From contig JAUSNQ010000034.1 of NCBI GenBank assembly GCA_030655595.1, positions 16,598-80,597 of the forward strand: 64,000 nt of DNA. The letters run 5' to 3'. Each line of letters begins with the position of its first letter. Position 1 is the stretch's first letter. This document shows, in pieces, positions 57,689 through 64,000 of this stretch. The position numbers were made by a program, and so were the translations under genes. Source of the DNA: Paludibacter sp. (GTDB lineage Bacteria > Bacteroidota > Bacteroidia > Bacteroidales > Paludibacteraceae). The notes under the pieces were generated by a model. The model made no database searches and was not told the DNA's origin. It saw nothing but the letters and a program-made list of their open reading frames with translations.

Positions 57689-58077
57689 TAAATAGCATGT
57701 TGATTTTAAAACTGATAAAGTTTATCGTGGTTGGTTTTTCCGGCATGTTGATTGACTTTGGTGTAACTTGGTTGCTAAAAGAAAAGGCGAAAGTTAATCA
57801 GTACGTCGCAAACTCAGTCGGTTTTATGTTGGCTGCATCATCAAACTATGTGTGGAATAGGATATGGACTTTCTCCAGTCAGAATGAGGAAATAACACGG
57901 GAGTACTTTTCGTTTATTATCATCTCGTTAATTGGTCTTGCCATCAATAATTTCGTGATTTATTTACTGAACGGCAAGATGAAAATAAACTTTTACCTTG
58001 CCAAACTCATTGCCATTGTGGTTGTTACCCTATGGAATTTTAGCATGAATTTCCTGATTACTTTTGCGAAGAATTAG
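57685..58077 (+). CDS. GtrA-family membrane protein
   Basis: A 130-residue protein with four membrane helices. It has the GtrA pattern: KFIVVGFSGMLIDFGVTWLL near residue 9, NSVGFMLAASSNYVWNRIWTF near 40 and a closing WNFSMNFLITF. GtrA-like proteins are thought to flip polyprenyl-phosphate sugars, which would supply the GT39 enzyme before it. The longest frame starts at 57604, inside that gene; ATG 57685 with the ATGA overlap is preferred. The end lies 6 bases from a convergent gene. Confidence 0.9.
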   Translation: MINSMLILKLIKFIVVGFSGMLIDFGVTWLLKEKAKVNQYVANSVGFMLAASSNYVWNRIWTFSSQNEEITREYFSFIIISLIGLAINNFVIYLLNGKMKINFYLAKLIAIVVVTLWNFSMNFLITFAKN

Positions 58078-58083
58078 TTTTTA

Positions 58084-59313
58084 TTATAAAGCGTTGCAAA
58101 TATCTCCAATCAAATCTTCCACATCCTCCAACCCAACCGACAAACGAATGGTTGTGTCGAAAATATGCATATTCGCTTTTGCTTCGGGAGTATAGTTGCC
58201 AAATATGGTTGAATAAGGATGAATAGCCAGCGATTTATTATCAAACAAATTGGTGGCACGTTTGATGAGTTTTAGTTTGTTTAAAAAGCTGAAACAAGCC
58301 TTTTCAGATTCTAAATCGAAAGTAAGCATTGCGCCGGGGTTCTCTCCGAATTGTTTATAACTTAAATTGTAAAAAGGGTTGGTTGCCATACCCGGATAAT
58401 TTACACATTGCACTCCGGGTAAAATCATGATGCTTTGGGCTAATGTTGAAGCGGTTTCAGCTGCTTTTTGATAACGCAACTGAAGGGTTTCAAGTCCCAG
58501 ACTTTGCATATACGCCACCTGCGGAGTCATGTAGGCACCAAGATTTCGGTGGATTTCCCTTTTGAGTTTGAAGGTGAAAGCATCCTTGCCTTTTTCTGCA
58601 GCAAGTAGTTTTAATCTTTTCGAATGATTCCAGTTGAATTTACCATAGTCGAGTATAAGTCCGCCTACGCTGGTTGCTCCTCCCGAAATGTATTTCGTGC
58701 TCGAAACAACTTCGATGTCAATGCCATTTTCACCGGCATTGAAATTGCAAAAAGGGATGATGGTTGAGTCTGCTATCAGCGGAATATACTTCTCAGCGGT
58801 TAATTTTGCAATCTGTTCCAAATCAACCACTTCCATCTGTGGATTTGTGATTATCTCAAGAAAAACTGCACAAGTATTTTCATCAATATTCTTTTCAATC
58901 TCTTCCGGTTTGGTAAGGTCACAAAAACGCGTTTCTACACCAAAAGCAGCGAGTGTTACATCCAGAAATGAATAGGTGTTCCCGAATAAATGTCTAGAAG
59001 TGATGATGTTGCTCCCGGCATAAGCCAAAGTCATCAACGCATTGCTGATAGCAGCCATGCCCGAATTTAAGGCAGTTACGCTGTAAGCCCCGGTAAGGTT
59101 TTTGATTTTATTTTCAAATTGTTGTACCGTAGGATTGGAGATGCGCGAATAAACAAAGTCTGCCGACTGACCAGTAAAAGCCAATTCCATCGCTTCAGCT
59201 GAATCAAATTCGAAAGCTGCTGAATGATATACCGGCATACTCAAAGCTCCATAAGGATCGTCCTTGATGAATTTGGTATGTATTGCTTTCTTGTTAAAAC
59301 CTTTATCTTCCAT
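58084..59313 (-). CDS. Cys/Met metabolism PLP-dependent enzyme (O-acetylhomoserine sulfhydrylase / gamma-lyase family)
   Basis: A 409-residue fold-type I enzyme. SRISNPTVQQFENKI lies near residue 55, ALNSGMAAISNAL near 79, and the PLP lysine in EVVSSTKYISGGATSVGG near 210. The C-terminal TIRLSVGLEDVEDLI is the family's closing motif. This family includes O-acetylhomoserine sulfhydrylase, cystathionine gamma-synthase and methionine gamma-lyase; the sequence does not decide. ATG 59313 is used; a GTG at 59316 is in frame. It follows pheT by about 45 bases with no promoter seen between, so readthrough from pheT is likely. Confidence 0.9.
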   Translation of the reverse strand: MEDKGFNKKAIHTKFIKDDPYGALSMPVYHSAAFEFDSAEAMELAFTGQSADFVYSRISNPTVQQFENKIKNLTGAYSVTALNSGMAAISNALMTLAYAGSNIITSRHLFGNTYSFLDVTLAAFGVETRFCDLTKPEEIEKNIDENTCAVFLEIITNPQMEVVDLEQIAKLTAEKYIPLIADSTIIPFCNFNAGENGIDIEVVSSTKYISGGATSVGGLILDYGKFNWNHSKRLKLLAAEKGKDAFTFKLKREIHRNLGAYMTPQVAYMQSLGLETLQLRYQKAAETASTLAQSIMILPGVQCVNYPGMATNPFYNLSYKQFGENPGAMLTFDLESEKACFSFLNKLKLIKRATNLFDNKSLAIHPYSTIFGNYTPEAKANMHIFDTTIRLSVGLEDVEDLIGDICNAL

Positions 59314-59358
59314 CACCTGATTATAATGTTGGTTTTTTATCCTGATGAGAACCTGATG

Positions 59359-61818
59359 CTATCTTAATTTAGCTTCTAATTTTTGTTCGAAATTAGTCAG
59401 CAGTTTTTTCATGATTGCATCTATCTGGTTATCGGTAAGTGTTTTAGTTTCATCTTGAATAATAAAACTTACAGCATAAGATTTCTTGCCGGGTTCCAGA
59501 TTTTTTCCTTCATATACATCGAACAAACTCACTTTCTTGAGCAATTTCTTTTCTGTTTCAAAAGCGATTTTTTCAATTTGAGCAAAGTTGATGTTTTTGT
59601 CTATCAACAATGCCAAATCCCGCTTAACTTCAGGATATTTTGGTATTTCGCTGAATTGCACTTTGTGTTTTTTCAGTTCCTTCAGGATGTTATTCCACAT
59701 CAAATCGGCATAGAAAACATCCTGATCAACATCCATTCGCTTTCTGACTTTAGGATGAACGACGCCATATACTGCGAGTTTTTTGCCCGAATGCGTAGTT
59801 ATTATCTGAGCTTCACTTAGCAAATCATCTTCATAATCAGCAACTTTCAATTTAGCAGCTTGAATACCCATGCGGCGCAAAATATTTTCCACATAGGCTT
59901 TCAACTCATAAACACTGGACTTTTGGTCTGCTACAGCCCACGATTGTCCATGTTTTTGCCCAGTGATCCAAATGCCCAAATGAAAATTTTCTGAATAAGC
60001 ACTTAAGACTTCACCTTCAATTTTCTTTTCAGCATGATACTGATAGCAGTTTCCGAATTCATATAATTTCAAATCAGCATGTTTGCGATTGATGTTATAG
60101 GCAATGCTTTCAAGCCCACCGAAAAGTAAGCTCTGTCGCATCACATTCAAATCACTACTTAAAGGATTTAGAATTTTTACACTTTGCGTACCCGGTAAAA
60201 CAGATATTTCAGGATAATAAACTCCTTTGGTTAGTGAATTGTTCAATATCTCATTGAACCCTTGTGCAGTGAGTTGTTCTGCAATCAGGTTCTGTATTTC
60301 GAAACTGTCTGGTTTGCTTCTATAACTTAAATTTGACTTCAAAGTCTCACCAATTTCTACATTGTTATATCCATATATTCTCAGAATATCTTCAATAACA
60401 TCCACATCTCTTTGTACATCGACCCGATAGGGAGGCACATGAAGCACAAAACCGTCGTCATCTTTGCTGACAATTTTCATTTCTAATGCCTGCAGGATTT
60501 TCTCAATTTTGTCTCGTCCGATTGCTTTTCCAATCACGGAATTTACTTTTTGCACACTTAGTGCCACTTCAAAAGATTTTATTTCATTCGGATAGATATC
60601 AATAACTTCGCTTGAAATTTCACCCCCTGCAACTTCCTGTATCAGTAACGCACATCGTTTCAAGATATAAATGGTATTGGAAGGGTCACAGCCCCTTTCG
60701 AAACGGAATGAAGCGTCGGTGTTCAGTCCGTGTCTGCGGGCTGTTTTGCGAATACTCACCGGATTGAAATAGGCACTTTCAAGAAATACATGCGTGGTTT
60801 GCTCGGTAACTCCCGAATCTAATCCCCCGAAAACACCTCCGATACACATTGGTTTTTCAGCATCACAAATCATCAAATCATCAGCACTTAACTTGCGAAC
60901 TGTTCCTTCCAGACTCGTAAATAAGGTATCTTGCGGCATCGTTTTAACCTTAACAATTCCGCCCTGAATTTTATTTGCATCAAAAGCATGTAAAGGCTGT
61001 CCCATTTCATGCAAGACAAAATTGGTGATGTCAACAATATTATTGATTGGTCTTAATCCGATGATTTGTAAAATATCTTTCAACCATTTTGGTGATTCAC
61101 CAACTTGAACGTTGGAAATGGTTACTCCGGAGTATCGGGGACAAGCTTCTTGATTTTCAACCTGCACAGGAATAGTCAGACTTGTGTTTTGAACTTTAAA
61201 TGCATCAATCGACGGTCTGGAAAGCTTAATCTTCGGATTCTGAATCGCATAATAGGCTGCTAAATCACGTGCTACTCCAAAATGAGATGCTGCATCAATG
61301 CGGTTTGGAGTGATGTCGACTTCAATCAGATAATCATTTTTAATTCCGTAATAATCTTTGGCAAGCTGACCGACAACAGCATCTTCAGGCAATACAATGA
61401 TACCCTCGTGGCTGGTCCCAATACCAATCTCATCTTCTGCGCAAATCATCCCGAACGACTCAACACCTCTTATTTTAGAGCGTTTGATTGTGAAACTTTC
61501 ATTGCCGGCATATAAAACAGTACCGATAGTTGCAACAACCACTTTCTGTCCGGTAGCTACATTAGGTGCTCCACAAACAATTTGTAAAACATCATCAGTA
61601 CCAACTGTTACTTGGGTGACGTGTAAATGATCGGCATTTTCATGTTTGGCGCACGAAAGCACCTTTCCTATTACCAAACCTTCCATACCCCCTTTGACGG
61701 TCTGGACTTCTTCAATACTTCCAACTTCTAAACCAATGGATGTCAGGATTTTTCCGATTTCTTCGGCAGGCTGGTCAAGATTAATGTAAGTCTTTAACCA
61801 ATTGTATGATATATTCAT
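59359..61818 (-). CDS. pheT: Phenylalanyl-tRNA synthetase beta subunit
   Basis: An 819-residue subunit of the alpha2-beta2 enzyme. It has an N-terminal MNISYNWLKTYINL, a tRNA-binding OB domain (about 40-150; HENADHLHVTQVTVG), a B3/B4 editing domain (about 200-400), a B5 domain, a catalytic-like core (about 480-690) and a C-terminal anticodon-binding FDX domain (PEVKRDLALLID onward). Length is normal. A frame from 61857 starts just upstream of the -7 box; ATG 61818 is conserved. pheS is not adjacent, which is usual in this phylum. Confidence 0.97.
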   Translation of the reverse strand: MNISYNWLKTYINLDQPAEEIGKILTSIGLEVGSIEEVQTVKGGMEGLVIGKVLSCAKHENADHLHVTQVTVGTDDVLQIVCGAPNVATGQKVVVATIGTVLYAGNESFTIKRSKIRGVESFGMICAEDEIGIGTSHEGIIVLPEDAVVGQLAKDYYGIKNDYLIEVDITPNRIDAASHFGVARDLAAYYAIQNPKIKLSRPSIDAFKVQNTSLTIPVQVENQEACPRYSGVTISNVQVGESPKWLKDILQIIGLRPINNIVDITNFVLHEMGQPLHAFDANKIQGGIVKVKTMPQDTLFTSLEGTVRKLSADDLMICDAEKPMCIGGVFGGLDSGVTEQTTHVFLESAYFNPVSIRKTARRHGLNTDASFRFERGCDPSNTIYILKRCALLIQEVAGGEISSEVIDIYPNEIKSFEVALSVQKVNSVIGKAIGRDKIEKILQALEMKIVSKDDDGFVLHVPPYRVDVQRDVDVIEDILRIYGYNNVEIGETLKSNLSYRSKPDSFEIQNLIAEQLTAQGFNEILNNSLTKGVYYPEISVLPGTQSVKILNPLSSDLNVMRQSLLFGGLESIAYNINRKHADLKLYEFGNCYQYHAEKKIEGEVLSAYSENFHLGIWITGQKHGQSWAVADQKSSVYELKAYVENILRRMGIQAAKLKVADYEDDLLSEAQIITTHSGKKLAVYGVVHPKVRKRMDVDQDVFYADLMWNNILKELKKHKVQFSEIPKYPEVKRDLALLIDKNINFAQIEKIAFETEKKLLKKVSLFDVYEGKNLEPGKKSYAVSFIIQDETKTLTDNQIDAIMKKLLTNFEQKLEAKLR

Positions 61819-61844
61819 TTGTAACGTATAATTTTTATGACCCG

Positions 61845-61852
61845 CAAAGATA
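61845..61852 (-). promoter_or_regulatory. -7 box of pheT
   Basis: TATCTTTG on the minus strand (TAnnTTTG), 26 bases before ATG 61818. The longer frame starting at 61857 would begin upstream of this box. No attenuator leader peptide fits the short leader. Confidence 0.55.
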
Positions 61853-62247
61853 AACAATTTAACGGAAAGCGTAAAAGAACATCTTGTCTTTCATTGTTGA
61901 AAATCATGTTATTGAAAGCGCATTATATTTTCATGTATAGGTTTAAATAAAATCTGAAATAGTGATTTTTGAAAAATCAGCGCAATATTTAATCGAAAAT
62001 AGGAAGGAGAATTAATCGTTTGTCACTGAATTACATAGTAGTTTCTTGCGAATTTGTATCAATATTACAGCAACGACCACCTGAATTTGAGAAAATCTCA
62101 AAAAAAGCATCCAATGGAGTTTTTATTTAATGGCAATTTCTACAATACAATCTCTTGATATTCAGTCAAATGTATAAAATGTGAAAAAAAGTTGAAAAAA
62201 AATAAAAAAAAACATTCGAAATGTTTTCCCAATCTAAAAATTAGATG
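61853..62247. other. Gene-free interval between pheT and the small lipoprotein
   Basis: About 395 AT-rich bases with no supportable gene. A perfect 17-base palindrome TGATTTTTGAAAAATCA lies at 61963-61979 and an A-rich tract at 62183-62215. The first could be a protein-binding site or a weak hairpin. No tRNA or known RNA family was recognised. Confidence 0.5.
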
Positions 62248-62255
62248 TAATTTTG
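62248..62255 (+). promoter_or_regulatory. -7 box of the small acidic lipoprotein
   Basis: TAATTTTG (TAnnTTTG), with a leader of about 45 bases to ATG 62309. The upstream region has only T-rich sequence at -33. Confidence 0.45.
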
Positions 62256-62308
62256 CATCGATTTTGAATTGCAAACTAATATTGTCGAATTTTAAAAGAT
62301 TTTTAAAA

Positions 62309-62470
62309 ATGAAAAAAGTAATTTTATTTTTTGCTGTTGCCGCGATTTTCGCAGCATGTGCTCCTAAAGCTGCAGAAGCTACTGAAGAAGTTGTTGACAC
62401 TGTAACTGTAGAAGAAGTAGTTGAAGTACCTGTTGATACAGTTGCTGTTGTAGTGCCTGCTGCTGAGTAA
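62309..62470 (+). CDS. Tiny acidic lipoprotein, function unknown
   Basis: A 53-residue precursor: MKKVILFFAVAAIFAAC, a clear lipoprotein signal with the lipid Cys at residue 17. A 37-residue mature part follows, of only eight residue types. It has twelve Val, seven Glu, two Asp and one Lys, with the VDTV motif twice. I know of no family by sequence. A longer frame from 62192 would begin upstream of the promoter -7 box and is rejected. The gene has its own promoter and a strong terminator, which argues that it is real and possibly abundant. Charge and size recall small lipoproteins of Bacteroidota with unknown roles. Confidence 0.75.
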   Translation: MKKVILFFAVAAIFAACAPKAAEATEEVVDTVTVEEVVEVPVDTVAVVVPAAE

Positions 62471-62493
62471 TCATTTACAGCAAGACAAAAATT

Positions 62494-62523
62494 AAAGTCC
62501 GTTAGTTATAACGGACTTTTTTT
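62494..62523 (+). terminator. Rho-independent terminator after the small lipoprotein
   Basis: AAAGTCCGTTA and TAACGGACTTT pair perfectly (11 bp) around a GTTA loop, followed by T's to 62523. It separates the small gene from hisG. Confidence 0.9.
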
Positions 62524-62549
62524 GTTATATGAATTTCAACTTTTTTTTG

Positions 62550-62557
62550 TAATTTTG
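62550..62557 (+). promoter_or_regulatory. -7 box of hisG
   Basis: TAATTTTG (TAnnTTTG), 21 bases before ATG 62579. The longer frame from 62522 begins in the preceding terminator and upstream of this box. Confidence 0.5.
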
Positions 62558-62578
62558 CAATCCGTAAATTATATAGTT

Positions 62579-63433
62579 ATGTTGTTAAGAATTGCAGTAC
62601 AGGCAAAAGGTCGATTGTTTGAAGAAACGATGGCGCTTTTAAATGAAACCGGAATCAAACTAGAGTCTGGCAAGCGACTTTTATTAATACCAGCGCGGAA
62701 TTTTCCAATTGAAGTGCTGTTTTTGCGCGATGATGATATACCTCAATCAGTCGCCGATGGCGTGGCAGATGTGGGCATTGTTGGCGAAAATGAATATGCT
62801 GAAAAAGATAAAAATGTTATCATAACCAAGCGTTTGGGATTTAGTCGATGCAGGTTGTCATTAGCTATTCCTAAAGAGATTGATTATCCCGGGATACAAT
62901 GGTTTAATGGTAAAGTCATTGCCACTTCATATCCGGAGATATTGAAAAAATATTTGGCTGTTGAAAACGTTAAATCAGACATTCATGTAATTACTGGTTC
63001 TGTTGAAGTGGCACCGGGTATTGGTTTGGCAGATGCAATTTTCGATATTGTCAGTTCAGGGAGTACGCTAGTAACCAATCACCTCAAAGAAGTTGAAGTG
63101 CTGATGAAGTCAGAAGCTATTCTGATTCAACATCCTGAATTGTCTGAAGAAAAACAGCAAATTCTGAAAGAATTGCTTTTTCGAATTGAGGCGGTTCAAC
63201 TTGCTGAAGATAAAAAATATGTGCTGATGAATGTGCCATCTGAGCATATCAATCAGATTATTGAAGTATTGCCCGGCATGAAAAGTCCGACCATACTGCC
63301 CTTAGCTAAAGCAGGTTGGAGTTCGCTTCATGCTGTAATCAGTGAAAAGGAGTTTTGGGATATCATAGGAAAATTGAAAGCCTTAGGTGCTGAAGGAATT
63401 TTAGTTATTCCCATCGAAAAAATGATTTTGTAG
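62579..63433 (+). CDS. hisG: ATP phosphoribosyltransferase (long form)
   Basis: A 284-residue enzyme for the first step of histidine synthesis, joining ATP and PRPP. It has LRIAVQAKGRLFEETMALL at the start, the DVGIVGENEYAE loop near residue 67, and the PRPP loop GLADAIFDIVSSGSTLV near 151. An ACT-like C-terminal domain (about 205-284) marks the histidine-inhibited long form that needs no HisZ. hisD does not follow; coaX starts 11 bases on. No histidine-rich leader peptide was seen. Confidence 0.96.
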   Translation: MLLRIAVQAKGRLFEETMALLNETGIKLESGKRLLLIPARNFPIEVLFLRDDDIPQSVADGVADVGIVGENEYAEKDKNVIITKRLGFSRCRLSLAIPKEIDYPGIQWFNGKVIATSYPEILKKYLAVENVKSDIHVITGSVEVAPGIGLADAIFDIVSSGSTLVTNHLKEVEVLMKSEAILIQHPELSEEKQQILKELLFRIEAVQLAEDKKYVLMNVPSEHINQIIEVLPGMKSPTILPLAKAGWSSLHAVISEKEFWDIIGKLKALGAEGILVIPIEKMIL

Positions 63434-63444
63434 GGAATTTTGTC

Positions 63445-64000
63445 ATGAACTTATGCATTGATCAGGGAAATTCAAGTACTAAGATTGCCGTTTTCGAAGG
63501 AAATGAAATCGTCTACACAACTCGTTGCAAAAAATCTGGTTTGGAAGAAATCAAGACAATCTTTGAACAATACAAGATTAAAAGTGCAATTCTTTCCACT
63601 GTCAGAAATGATGATCAGGATTTGCATCATTTTTTAAACGATCAGCAGGTGCGATTTTTAACACTGACACATGAAACAACCCTGCCTATTGTCAATTTGT
63701 ACAGAACACCCGAAACCTTGGGTAAAGACCGATTGGCTGCAGTTATAGGTGCCGCAAGTATACAACCTGATACTGATTTACTGGTGATAGATGCGGGTAC
63801 TGCGATTACATATGACTTTATTGATGCATCTGGTATTTATCATGGTGGAAATATTGCTCCCGGTCTCGAATTAAGATTAAAATCATTGCATGAAAACACC
63901 CAAAAATTACCTTGGGTTGATATTGAAGCCGAAATTGATTTTTTAGGAAATGACACACTTTCTGCTATGCAGGCGGGGGCATTATATGGTGTTGTATTTG
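63445..64000 (+). CDS. coaX: Type III pantothenate kinase, 3' part outside window
   Basis: The first 185 codons of an ASKHA-fold kinase for the first step of coenzyme A synthesis. It has the phosphate-1 motif CIDQGNSSTKIAVF at the start, LGKDRLAAVIGA near residue 92, the VIDAGTAITYDFI motif near 114, and GGNIAPGLELR near 134. These are the CoaX signatures. The family is about 240-260 residues, so about a quarter is missing. It starts 11 bases after hisG and is probably co-transcribed. Confidence 0.93.
   Translation, partial: MNLCIDQGNSSTKIAVFEGNEIVYTTRCKKSGLEEIKTIFEQYKIKSAILSTVRNDDQDLHHFLNDQQVRFLTLTHETTLPIVNLYRTPETLGKDRLAAVIGAASIQPDTDLLVIDAGTAITYDFIDASGIYHGGNIAPGLELRLKSLHENTQKLPWVDIEAEIDFLGNDTLSAMQAGALYGVVF

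Noticed and set aside
61963..61979. Palindrome TGATTTTTGAAAAATCA as a terminator
   Set aside because: The stem is A/T-rich and weak, no T run follows, and no gene ends nearby on either strand.

Overview
The window is a stretch of chromosome from an AT-rich member of the Bacteroidota, most likely order Bacteroidales. The evidence is the bifunctional MurF-alanine racemase fusion, DUF3098 next to ftsX and uppP, a ClpC-type ATPase, very large surface proteins with a type IX secretion (T9SS) style, and promoters of the Bacteroidota type (-7 box TAnnTTTG, sometimes with TTTG 19-21 bases upstream) in front of many genes. I cannot name the genus. No tRNA, rRNA, insertion sequence, prophage, integrase or CRISPR array was seen.

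Layout. 1-5313 (-): the first 1771 codons of a giant secreted surface protein that runs off the left edge. 5459-9889 (-): an envelope operon of a YfhO-like membrane protein, ftsX, DUF3098 and uppP, with 4-base ATGA overlaps. 10079-14946 (+): sufS, sufE, murF-alr and a UspA-like protein. Next come a phosphohexomutase (-), clpC (+) and a minus-strand operon of a beta-barrel protein, a UbiA-family prenyltransferase and maf.

21876-39579 (+) is the accessory core, an exopolysaccharide or capsule locus. It holds two tandem Wza-like lipoproteins and a Wzc-like tyrosine kinase. After one inverted Nudix gene come a UDP-HexNAc dehydrogenase, a giant six-SLBB export protein, a Wzz-like co-polymerase, a Wzx flippase, three glycosyltransferases, an EpsG-type Wzy polymerase, a nucleotide-sugar epimerase/reductase, a WecA/WbpL-type initiating transferase and WbuC. 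It reads as one Wzx/Wzy-dependent pathway with two sets of export parts.

39688-43356 (+) is a separate two-gene unit with its own promoter and terminator: a lipoprotein of about six homologous ~145-residue domains and an outer-membrane barrel. I recognise neither, and this is the best candidate here for an undescribed system. 43450-51716 (-) holds a secreted M6-type metalloprotease, then uvrA followed by a polysaccharide deacetylase-like protein and a glycosyltransferase.

51972-58077 (+) holds rplY, pth and an S4-domain protein, then rmlA, rmlC, an rmlD broken by one in-frame TAA, a GT39-family transferase and GtrA. rmlB is absent. 58084-61818 (-) holds a Cys/Met-metabolism PLP enzyme and pheT. 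The right end (+) carries a tiny acidic lipoprotein, hisG and a truncated coaX.

Several start codons (sufS, clpC, uvrA, pheT, hisG, a Wza gene, rplY) were moved downstream of the longest possible ORF, in most cases because the longest ORF would begin in or before a -7 promoter box.
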